Positions 1 to 5,767 of a DNA stretch of 7,648 bases are shown here, piece after piece. A program made the position numbers and the translations under genes. The notes beneath the pieces were generated by a model. It was not told the DNA's origin, searched no databases, and saw nothing but the letters and a program-made list of their open reading frames with translations. This stretch comes from CAYJBH01 sp964371365 (lineage in GTDB: Bacteria; Bacillota; Clostridia; Oscillospirales; Ruminococcaceae): NCBI GenBank assembly GCA_964371365.1, contig CAYJMO010000088.1, forward strand, positions 1 through 7,648. The letters run 5' to 3'. Every line of letters begins with the position of its first letter. Position 1 is the first letter of the stretch.

Positions 1-45
1 CCGACCGATGCTGTGCCGACCGATGCTGTGCCGACCGAGACGGTG
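1..45 (+). repeat. Three 15-bp tandem repeats encoding PT(D/E)(A/T)V
   Basis: The unit ccgaccgatgctgtg occurs twice perfectly (1-15 and 16-30). A third copy (31-45) differs only in the four bases at 39-42. The unit is a multiple of three, so copy-number change would add or remove whole pentapeptides. The array may continue upstream of the window. Confidence 0.85.
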
Positions 46-108
46 CCTGTTGCTGAGCAGTTGGAGGTGCCGCCGTCGACACTGCCGGTAATTCAACAGA
101 TAGAGTAG
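1..108 (+). CDS. C-terminal end of a repeat-tailed protein (partial)
   Basis: Frame 1 is open from the window edge to a TAG stop at 106-108 and gives 35 residues. They begin with the pentapeptide repeats PTDAV, PTDAV, PTETV and continue into a Pro/Val/Glu-rich tail ending IQQIE. The tail is low in complexity, acidic and proline-rich, as expected of a disordered linker or a surface-exposed or secreted C-terminus. It contains no LPXTG motif and no hydrophobic anchor. The start and main domain lie upstream of the window, so no function can be assigned. The gene converges on the minus-strand operon, whose last stop codon lies 26 bases away. I see no clear terminator between them. The codon-precise repeat (15-base units without frame loss) supports real coding. 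Confidence 0.6.
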   Translation, partial: PTDAVPTDAVPTETVPVAEQLEVPPSTLPVIQQIE

Positions 109-134
109 TCCTTGGGTTACCTACCTTCTCACAA

Positions 135-590
135 TTAGTTCCTACTGTCCTCATTTTCCTCACCGGAGCCGAACACCGGCTTGAAGCTCTTTTTCTCCGG
201 TGTCTGCTCTCTCTTTTCAAAGACGGGGCGATGTTGGACAGGGGGAGCAACCTCGTCAGGTGGAATTTCGGGTGATACACTCTCTTTTAAAGCGAGCTGT
301 TGCTCGTAGTGATTTTCACCCGACGGGGGCTTTTTCTCGGTTTTTTTTGGCTTAAAAATTTTCACCATGTCGATGTTTACCTTACGCCTGGTGAACTCGG
401 TGAGTTTTAGTATAAACAGATAGACGGTGAATATCACTAACGCGGCGACACTGGATAAAAGCAATATCATGATGTCGGCGGTAAAAGCGTTTGAAACAAA
501 GATATATAGTGCGACGATCGCCTGAACGACAACGACGACGATAAAGGTTAAGCAGATGGCTATTATGCGTACAAGCCTCGGTATTTTCAT
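135..590 (-). CDS. Two-TM membrane protein with charged cytoplasmic tail, unknown function
   Basis: This 151-residue protein is not recognised as a named family. Residues about 8-33 and 39-62 are strongly hydrophobic and look like two membrane helices. The sequence LKLTEFTRRKVNID follows, with positive charges that would place the tail inside the cell. Residues 67-151 are hydrophilic, rich in Lys, Glu and Pro, and probably disordered. The ATG overlaps the TGA of the preceding DUF2304 gene (ATGA, 587-590), so translation is probably coupled. It is the last gene of a minus-strand run with a family 2 glycosyltransferase and a DUF2304 protein. From that context I infer an accessory membrane role in glycan or lipid-linked sugar metabolism, possibly as a scaffold. 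No catalytic motif is visible, and no clear terminator follows it. Confidence that it is a real gene is good; the function is unknown. Confidence 0.72.
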   Translation of the reverse strand: MKIPRLVRIIAICLTFIVVVVVQAIVALYIFVSNAFTADIMILLLSSVAALVIFTVYLFILKLTEFTRRKVNIDMVKIFKPKKTEKKPPSGENHYEQQLALKESVSPEIPPDEVAPPVQHRPVFEKREQTPEKKSFKPVFGSGEENEDSRN

Positions 591-970
591 AAATCAGGGT
601 TATTCCTTTCGTTATTATTTAAGTCGCCCTCGCCGTGCAGGAGCGCGTAGTCATCCAGAGCCTTCTTTTGGATGATTTCTTTAAGTCTGTTGTTGGTCTG
701 GGACAGACGAATTGTCAACAAAAATTGGTGCATAAGCAGTGCGAAAAGTACTACCAAAAACACGAAGTTTATCGGCGATTCAATCCCTATGCGTGCCGAT
801 AACCATATCGCAATGTCGGGAAATATGCCGAGAATGAGTATCGCAAGGGAAAAAAGCAACCAGAAAATAGAATCCTCAATCTGCACCTTGGAACGGCGAA
901 TTTTCAACAGAATGAATCCGGTACTTGACACCGAACCTAACAAAAGCATCGCAATAATAAATGGACTCAT
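587..970 (-). CDS. DUF2304 family small membrane protein
   Basis: A 127-residue protein with hydrophobic segments at about 3-22, 34-57 and 66-86. A polar stretch (89-107, LSQTNNRLKEIIQ...) follows that could form a short coiled coil. The arrangement of an Arg-rich loop (RRSKVQIEDS), a Trp-containing second helix, ...LGIFPDIAIWLSARIGIESPIN... and a third helix ending in a heptad-like tail matches my knowledge of DUF2304. Members of that family are typically encoded beside DPM1-like family 2 glycosyltransferases. That is the case here: the start overlaps the glycosyltransferase stop by ATGA at 967-970, and its own TGA overlaps the next start. A role as membrane partner or flippase-like helper for a polyprenyl-phosphate sugar is an inference from this association. 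The family has no firmly established biochemical activity that I can cite. Confidence 0.82.
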   Translation of the reverse strand: MSPFIIAMLLLGSVSSTGFILLKIRRSKVQIEDSIFWLLFSLAILILGIFPDIAIWLSARIGIESPINFVFLVVLFALLMHQFLLTIRLSQTNNRLKEIIQKKALDDYALLHGEGDLNNNERNNPDL

Positions 971-1662
971 CTGTTAATACCTCGTCTAAACCACTGGATG
1001 AAAAAGATTGACACAAAGGTCGTGACGGTATAACCTATACCGTTAAAAATGTTGAGATAGCTCACACCTGCCTTGCGTTCCTGCATCTCAATCTGCACCT
1101 CCTCTAAAACCGCCCTGTTGCGCAAAAGGTGCGTGATGGTGTCCGGTTCGGGGTGACAGTTGATGTTTTTTGCGAGTATGTCTATCATATGACGATTGAA
1201 CAGACGCATACCACTCGTCGGGTCGGTGAGTTTTTTCCCGGTGGTTAAAAATATCGCGAGCGTTATCAGCCGAGAGCCGAACATTCTCGCGTTAAAGGGC
1301 TTTCTTTCAGTCACAAACCGCGAGCCGACCGTGATGTCCGCGCCGGTCTTTTGTGCTTTTTCAAGGAGCTCCGGCACATACTTTGCCGGATGCTGACCGT
1401 CGGCGTCAAACTGGATAACATAGTCGTAGTCGTTCCGGTAGGCGAACATCATGCCGGTCTGAAATGCCCCGGAGAGTCCAAGGTTGGAGGAGAGATTTAT
1501 ACATCGATAACCGTTTTGGTGGCAGATTTTAAGTGTATCGTCGGACGAGCCGTCGTTGATAACCACCGCATCCCAATCGGAGCAATACTGCGCTATGTCC
1601 GCCATGGTGTGCACGATGGAGTCCTGCTCGTTGTGCGCCGGTATTATCATGAGTTTTTTCAT
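967..1662 (-). CDS. Family 2 glycosyltransferase (DPM1-like, GT-A)
   Basis: A 231-residue cytoplasmic, membrane-associated GT-A enzyme that likely transfers a sugar from a nucleotide donor, probably to polyprenyl phosphate. Visible motifs are PAHNE (8-12), NDGSSDDT (36-43, donor binding), SNLGLSGA (59-66), the metal-binding DAD in QFDADGQH (84-91), GSRF (113-116), TDPTSGMRLFNR (146-157), PEPDTI (171-176) and ERKAGVSYL (195-203). A hydrophobic segment at about 207-223, followed by WFRRGINR, could touch the membrane. It lacks the long C-terminal multi-TM region of ArnC/GtrB-type proteins. The neighbouring DUF2304 protein may supply that membrane part. The ATG has AAAGGA (1671-1676) 8 bases upstream on the minus strand. 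The upstream gene is a family 4 glycosyltransferase 118 bases away, so this gene may be in the same transcript. Sugar specificity cannot be read from the sequence. Confidence 0.93.
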   Translation of the reverse strand: MKKLMIIPAHNEQDSIVHTMADIAQYCSDWDAVVINDGSSDDTLKICHQNGYRCINLSSNLGLSGAFQTGMMFAYRNDYDYVIQFDADGQHPAKYVPELLEKAQKTGADITVGSRFVTERKPFNARMFGSRLITLAIFLTTGKKLTDPTSGMRLFNRHMIDILAKNINCHPEPDTITHLLRNRAVLEEVQIEMQERKAGVSYLNIFNGIGYTVTTFVSIFFIQWFRRGINR

Positions 1663-1684
1663 ATAATATATCCTTTTTGTGGGT

Positions 1685-1760
1685 GTAGGGGAGGGGCTCT
1701 ACTCCTCTTGCATAATGGTGTGTCGTTTCTGCCGGACGGGAGGGGCGACCCCTCCCCTAC
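1685..1760. repeat. G-rich/C-rich inverted repeat between two glycosyltransferase genes
   Basis: GTAGGGGAGGGG (1685-1696) is the exact reverse complement of CCCCTCCCCTAC (1749-1760), a 12-bp stem around a 52-base loop. The right arm also takes part in a tighter competing hairpin: GGGAGGGG (1738-1745), loop CGA, CCCCTCCC (1749-1756). It fills most of the 118-base gap (1663-1780), which has no credible gene. Candidate roles are a dispersed REP-like intergenic repeat, an mRNA-stabilising hairpin, or partial attenuation between operon genes. There is no U-tract after the hairpin on the minus strand, so a full rho-independent terminator is unlikely. Confidence 0.6.
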
Positions 1761-1780
1761 CTAACACGACCGAGTTGTTT

Positions 1781-2914
1781 CTATCTAAAACAATCTCTCA
1801 ATCGCTCTGCGCTCTGCCTCCACCCATTGTTATCACGCAGATTTTGCACCGTATCCGGATTTGGGTCTTGATCCTTTTCAAGGGCGCGGCGCAGGGCGTT
1901 TTTAATGCTGTCCTTGTCACCCTTTTGCATTATTATGCCATCATGCTCGCTAATTTTCTCGCCAAATATCTCCTGAACACCACCGCATCCCTTGGTGGTG
2001 ATAACAAAGCATCGGCAGAGCACCGCCTCCAAAAGTGTGGTGGAAAAACCCTCCGACACGGTCGGCAGACAGAAAATCTCCGCCCTTTTCATCAACGATA
2101 TACACTCATCATGTGAAAGTCGTCCGGTCAACACTACATTCTTATACCGGCATTCCTTTATTCTTGGGAACAACGAGCCATCCCCCGCCATGACAAGGCG
2201 TGCGTTGGGATATTCCTCTTTCAATTCGTCAAACGCCTCGGTGAGTTGTAACACCCCTTTTTCCGGTATCATACGCCCGACATAGCAGAGTATTCGGTGA
2301 TCCTCAAGACCGTATTTTTGCAGTGAAAAAAGGTTTTCATCTATGTCGCTTATCTCGAGCGGATCGACGGCGTTCGGTATGACACCACGGGCGGCAATGC
2401 CGAAATGTCGCAACCAGTCGGCACTAAGACCGGACACCGCATAAAATCGATTGCAATAACGGCGGACAAGTGCGCAGACTATGTGCTCATACCACTTTAA
2501 AATCATGTCCGGCAATGTCCTCCCAAACGAGAGGTGGGCAGAACCGTGCTCTATGACGATGGCAAAAAGCCGTCTTTTTTTTGCATAGCGTGCGGCAAAA
2601 AGTGAAAGGGGGTAAAACCTTGTGTTTATCACAACTCGGCAGTCGTCGGGAAGATGTTTTTTCAAGAGGTGTGATATCCCGGCGAAAGGTTTTGTCACCG
2701 GCAATCTCCCACCCATAAGCTGAAAAGAGGGCACTCGCAAAATTGAAAATCCAAATTCACTCCGCTCATAGGTCGGCAGGTTATCCAGTGCACTTGTGAC
2801 GATGAGAACCTCGTGACCCTCTTTTATAAGTTGTTTTGCAAGATTGTGGTTGTAGTTCTCCACGCCGCCGACCGTGGGTAGATATTGAGCCGTAAAAAGG
2901 CAGTATGACGACAA
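1781..2914 (-). CDS. Family 4 (GT-B) glycosyltransferase, probable TTG start
   Basis: A retaining GT-B glycosyltransferase of the RfaB/PimA-like family 4, expected on the inner face of the membrane building a glycan or glycolipid. The frame is also open from an ATG at 2932 (383 residues), but that ATG follows the upstream TAA immediately and has no ribosome binding site. A strong AAAGGAG (2929-2923) lies 8 bases before TTG at 2914, giving 377 residues that start near the family's usual N-terminal strand (SSYCLFTAQYLPTVGGVE). Numbered from the longer form, motifs are GGVE (22-25, acceptor/donor glycine loop), IPNAVD (185-190), YVGRMIPEKG (217-226, phosphate-contacting Arg220 and Lys225) and E294-GFSTTLL-E302, the E-x7-E donor motif. 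Length is normal. It follows an HD-GYP gene closely enough to be cotranscribed. Donor and acceptor are unknown. Confidence 0.9.
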   Translation of the reverse strand: MSSYCLFTAQYLPTVGGVENYNHNLAKQLIKEGHEVLIVTSALDNLPTYERSEFGFSILRVPSFQLMGGRLPVTKPFAGISHLLKKHLPDDCRVVINTRFYPLSLFAARYAKKRRLFAIVIEHGSAHLSFGRTLPDMILKWYEHIVCALVRRYCNRFYAVSGLSADWLRHFGIAARGVIPNAVDPLEISDIDENLFSLQKYGLEDHRILCYVGRMIPEKGVLQLTEAFDELKEEYPNARLVMAGDGSLFPRIKECRYKNVVLTGRLSHDECISLMKRAEIFCLPTVSEGFSTTLLEAVLCRCFVITTKGCGGVQEIFGEKISEHDGIIMQKGDKDSIKNALRRALEKDQDPNPDTVQNLRDNNGWRQSAERLRDCFR

Positions 2915-2929
2915 ACGGTCGGCTCCTTT
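2912..2929 (-). promoter_or_regulatory. Ribosome binding site deciding a TTG start
   Basis: On the minus strand AAAGGAG (2929-2923) is followed by 8 bases and then TTG (2914-2912). The ATG at 2932-2930 sits directly after the HD-GYP stop codon (2935-2933), and the sequence before it (ACATTATAA) has no Shine-Dalgarno match. The site therefore argues that translation of the glycosyltransferase begins at TTG, 18 bases downstream of the annotatable ATG. Confidence 0.65.
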
Positions 2930-2932
2930 CAT

Positions 2933-4015
2933 TTATAATGTAATGGACAGGCAGTAGAGGTCGTCGTCGGTGGGGACAACCTGACCGTCCACCTCGATTA
3001 TTGGGTATCTCCATTTATGCACGTCGATGTATTTCACTCTGCCGATGCTGCCGTTGCTCAAAAGTACCGACTTGCCGATCATCTCCTCCGGCATTTTTTT
3101 CAAAAACAGCCCGATAAGCTCAAAGTCCAGATCAGAAAACTTGTCATTCGCGAGCTGGTCGAGGATGAAAAATGGGCTGTTCGCATCCTTATAACATCTT
3201 GTGGATATCATTGCGTCGTACACATCGGAGATGGCGGTTATCTTAGCATAAAGTGGGATAACGTCGCCGGTGAGCCCGTCGGGATAGCCGGTGCCGTTCA
3301 TCTTCTCATGATGAGATCGTGCAATGGTTGCGACTATCGGATCGATGTCGGCACACTCCGAAAGGATGTTATAGGAGTGGACGCTATGCATCTTAATCTG
3401 TTCAAATTCCTCGGGGGTGAGCTTTCGCGGTGCGTTGAGTATCTCGGCAGGAACCTTTATCTTACCGATATCGTGTAGCAGACCGCAGGTTACAAGTAGG
3501 TCAATCTCCTCCTCCGAAAGGTTAAGCCAACGACCCATAAGTCCGTTGAGCATGGAGACGTTGGTGGAGTGGGTGCGCAGATACTCGTCCACCTTATTTT
3601 TGCCGTTGATACACTGCATAATGGTGGCGGCATCCAACATGGTAACCTTGTCAGACAGTTTGTCGGATAGGTCCATCGCCCGATCGACGTCCAATATCTG
3701 ACTCTCTTTGAAAAAGTCGATAAGGGTGCCCATCTCCTGTTTGTCGATGTCGTAGCCGATATCCTTTTCAAACTGCTCCTGTCGCAGGCTTTCCGGCACA
3801 CCGTTGTTGAGCAGTTCGTAGTAGTACCTCGGTTCGACGTAGATATTTCTACTTCTCATCTCATCCCGACCGGATAGACTACGATACATGCGCTCGTTAA
3901 TAAATGTGCCACCTTTTATCATTAATAAAGGTTCACGATATTTGACATAGATATCACTTTTTGCAACATCTCCAATATTGATATATTCCACCGCAATCGG
4001 CATTAACTCTGGCAT
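2933..4015 (-). CDS. HD-GYP domain protein, probable cyclic-di-GMP phosphodiesterase
   Basis: A 360-residue soluble protein. Residues about 1-60 form a small N-terminal module seen in many clostridial HD-GYP proteins (GDVAKSDIYV...IKGGTFINERMYRSL). Residues about 140-280 are the HD-GYP domain with its signature intact: H149 (THSTNV), H181-D182 with K185 (LLHDIGKIKVP), H210, H235-H236-E237, G243-Y244-P245 (NGTGYPDGL), D264 (SDVYDA) and R273. This predicts hydrolysis of cyclic-di-GMP to GMP or pGpG at a di- or tri-iron site. Residues about 308-360 (MPEEMIGKSVLLSNGSIGRV...) are a C-terminal beta-rich extension also common in clostridial members. No receiver, PAS or TM segment is seen. GAGGG (about 4023-4027) lies 7 bases before the ATG. 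It heads a minus-strand run of glycosyltransferase genes, which suggests second-messenger control of a surface glycan. Confidence 0.92.
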   Translation of the reverse strand: MPELMPIAVEYINIGDVAKSDIYVKYREPLLMIKGGTFINERMYRSLSGRDEMRSRNIYVEPRYYYELLNNGVPESLRQEQFEKDIGYDIDKQEMGTLIDFFKESQILDVDRAMDLSDKLSDKVTMLDAATIMQCINGKNKVDEYLRTHSTNVSMLNGLMGRWLNLSEEEIDLLVTCGLLHDIGKIKVPAEILNAPRKLTPEEFEQIKMHSVHSYNILSECADIDPIVATIARSHHEKMNGTGYPDGLTGDVIPLYAKITAISDVYDAMISTRCYKDANSPFFILDQLANDKFSDLDFELIGLFLKKMPEEMIGKSVLLSNGSIGRVKYIDVHKWRYPIIEVDGQVVPTDDDLYCLSITL

Positions 4016-4058
4016 AAATACGCCCTCACATTTTTTACAGCATTTTATACTTATATTA

Positions 4059-4087
4059 ATTGTACATTATTTTGAATAAAAAATCAA
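4059..4087 (-). promoter_or_regulatory. Sigma-A-like promoter for the HD-GYP/glycosyltransferase run
   Basis: On the minus strand TTGATT (4087-4082) is separated by 17 bases from TACAAT (4064-4059). Both boxes are close to consensus. Transcription would begin near 4052 and leave a leader of about 37 bases before the ATG at 4015. The call is from sequence only. The region is very AT-rich, so chance matches are possible. Confidence 0.5.
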
Positions 4088-4112
4088 CATTTTGTCCGAT
4101 TGAAATTTTAAA

Positions 4113-4131
4113 TTGTAAAATTACTTTACAA
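4113..4131. promoter_or_regulatory. Operator-like palindrome TTGTAAA-N5-TTTACAA
   Basis: A perfect 7-bp inverted repeat, TTGTAAA (4113-4119) and TTTACAA (4125-4131), with a 5-base spacer. The right arm overlaps the -35 box of the + strand promoter, the usual place for a repressor site. The inner 17 bases (4114-4130) also fit the TGTNA-N7-TNACA form known for GlnR/TnrA nitrogen regulators. The region is AT-rich, so the match is suggestive only. Confidence 0.4.
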
Positions 4132-4153
4132 CAATGTCGAAATTTGTTAAAAT
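4125..4153 (+). promoter_or_regulatory. Sigma-A-like promoter for the DUF1846 gene
   Basis: TTTACA (4125-4130), a 17-base spacer and TAAAAT (4148-4153) form a good sigma-A promoter. The start of transcription would be near 4160, giving a leader of about 40 bases. An AAAGGG ribosome binding site (4188-4193) follows, 7 bases before the ATG at 4201. Divergent to the HD-GYP promoter about 40 bases away, so one regulator could affect both. Confidence 0.6.
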
Positions 4154-4200
4154 AATCCATATGAATTATTTTATGGTAAAATAAAGGAAAGGGACGCAAC

Positions 4201-5682
4201 ATGTATGCTTTTGACGGCGAGCTGTATAAAACTCTGCAAAAGGAACAAATTCAAAAACGCATAAAAAACTTTGACGGGAAACTGTACCTTGAATTTGGCG
4301 GCAAGCTGTTTGATGATTACCATGCGGCGAGGGTTCTGCCCGGCTTTTCCAAGAGTAGTAAAATAGAGCTTTTGCGCTCCATGGCATCCGACACCGAGAT
4401 CATCTTCTGCGTGAACGCCGGCGACATTGAAAAAACAAAGGTGCGCGCCGACCTCGGAATATCCTATGCGATGGATGTTTTGCGTCTTATCGATGACATT
4501 ACCGCGACCGGTCTGCCGGTCACCGGCGTTGTCATTACGCGTTTCACCGGACAAAACGCCGCCGAGCTTTTTCGCCAAAAGTTGGAAAATTACGGCGTGC
4601 CCACCTATCTCCACTATCCTATCGAGGGATATCCGACCGACATCGACTTTATCTGTTCGCAGGATGGCTTTGGTCGCAACGAATATATAAAAACCACAAA
4701 ACCGCTTGTGGTCATCACCGCACCCGGACCCGGCAGTGGAAAACTCGCGACCTGCCTGTCCCAGATATATGCCGACAAGGCGCGCGGCATTCGCAGTGGT
4801 TATGCCAAGTTTGAGACCTTTCCGGTTTTCAATCTGGCACTGGGTCATCCGGTCAACTTAGCGTATGAGGCGGCAACAGCCGACCTTGCCGACATCAACA
4901 TGATTGACCCCTTTCATCTTGAAAAGTACGGTGAGAGCACCGTCAACTATAACCGCGATATCGAGGCATTTCCCATAGTCAAGGCGGTTTTAGAGCACAT
5001 TACCCACGAGGGGGACATGTACTCCTCACCGACCGACATGGGGGTCAACATGGCAGGATATGCCATAGCGGACGATGAAAAAGTGCGTGAGGCGGCACGA
5101 CAGGAGATTATCAGGCGATACTACAAATGCCTTTGTGATCGCAAGCAGGGCAAGGCGAGCGAGGAGGAATTCGGCAAGATAAAGCGTATTATCAGCGCAT
5201 TGAAAATTCAGCCGAATATCAATCGCAGCGTGGTGCTCCCCGCCCTAAAACGCGCCGAAGAGACAGGAAAACTCGCCGCCGCAATCGAACTTTCAAACGG
5301 AGTCATCGTAACCGGCAAGGACTCCAACCTCATGACCGCCACCTCGGCATGCATACTAAACGCAATAAAAATGCTCGCCGGGCTTTATTCCGACGAGTTG
5401 TTGATACCGCCAACCATTCTGGAACCGATATTAAAATTAAAGCTCAACATGCTCAGCTCGCGCGGTTCGGTGCTTAAGTTAGACGACGTCCTGACCGCTC
5501 TCTCCATCGCAGCCGCCACCAACCGTGACGCCGAAAAGGCACTGTCCGGTCTGCCTAAGCTCGCCGACTGTGAGATGCACACCACCGCAATGCTGCGCAG
5601 TGGTGATGAGAGTATCGTGCGCCGTCTGAATATAAGGCTGACCAGCGAGCCGGAATTTCCATCCAAGGATTTATTTTTCTAA
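4201..5682 (+). CDS. UPF0371/DUF1846 family protein
   Basis: A 493-residue soluble protein of normal length for the family and apparently complete. Recognisable family sequences are NFDGKLYLEFGGKLFDDYHAARVLPGF (23-49), CVNAGDIEKTKVRADLGISY (70-89), MDVLRLIDDI (91-100), a Gly/Pro-rich P-loop-like segment APGPGSGKLATCLSQ (174-188), and HPVNLAYEAATADL (216-229). The loop resembles a Walker A motif (GxxxxGK) but is not in the usual N-terminal place, so nucleotide binding is only an inference. The family is conserved in Clostridia, streptococci and actinobacteria, and I know of no established reaction for it. It is transcribed divergently from the HD-GYP gene and precedes the HtrA protease on the same strand with an 85-base gap. 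It may be a single-gene unit under the promoter at 4125-4153, possibly with repressor control through the overlapping palindrome. Confidence 0.9.
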   Translation: MYAFDGELYKTLQKEQIQKRIKNFDGKLYLEFGGKLFDDYHAARVLPGFSKSSKIELLRSMASDTEIIFCVNAGDIEKTKVRADLGISYAMDVLRLIDDITATGLPVTGVVITRFTGQNAAELFRQKLENYGVPTYLHYPIEGYPTDIDFICSQDGFGRNEYIKTTKPLVVITAPGPGSGKLATCLSQIYADKARGIRSGYAKFETFPVFNLALGHPVNLAYEAATADLADINMIDPFHLEKYGESTVNYNRDIEAFPIVKAVLEHITHEGDMYSSPTDMGVNMAGYAIADDEKVREAARQEIIRRYYKCLCDRKQGKASEEEFGKIKRIISALKIQPNINRSVVLPALKRAEETGKLAAAIELSNGVIVTGKDSNLMTATSACILNAIKMLAGLYSDELLIPPTILEPILKLKLNMLSSRGSVLKLDDVLTALSIAAATNRDAEKALSGLPKLADCEMHTTAMLRSGDESIVRRLNIRLTSEPEFPSKDLFF

Positions 5683-5727
5683 AACCCTTAAATTGCTTAT
5701 TTTCAAACATTATTCACAAATAATCAA

Positions 5728-5733
5728 TATAAT
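5728..5733 (+). promoter_or_regulatory. Possible -10 box upstream of the HtrA protease gene
   Basis: A perfect TATAAT lies in the AT-rich 85-base gap after the DUF1846 stop. No convincing -35 box is found at 16-18 bases and there is no extended -10 TG. If used, transcripts would start near 5740 with a leader of about 28 bases. Cotranscription from the DUF1846 promoter remains possible because no terminator hairpin is visible in the gap. Confidence 0.3.
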
Positions 5734-5767
5734 GTTTACAGTAAGTACATTAAAAGGGGCAAAAACA

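Noticed and set aside
1685..1760. Rho-independent terminator after the family 4 glycosyltransferase
   Set aside because: The hairpins are strong but no T-run follows on the minus strand. The loop of the long form is about 50 bases, unlike a standard terminator.
1351..2116. Plus-strand open frames across the two glycosyltransferase genes and their gap
   Set aside because: They are antisense to strong glycosyltransferase motifs and run through the inverted repeat. No ribosome binding site or domain supports them.
4171..4848. 225-codon minus-strand open frame opposite the DUF1846 gene
   Set aside because: It lies fully antisense to a well-supported family member. Its protein has no recognisable domain, so it is a shadow of the coding bias.
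5693..5767. Extended N-terminus of the HtrA protease from TTG at 5693
   Set aside because: There is no ribosome binding site before the TTG, the codons are AT-rich spacer DNA containing the TATAAT, and a strong ribosome binding site precedes the ATG at 5768.
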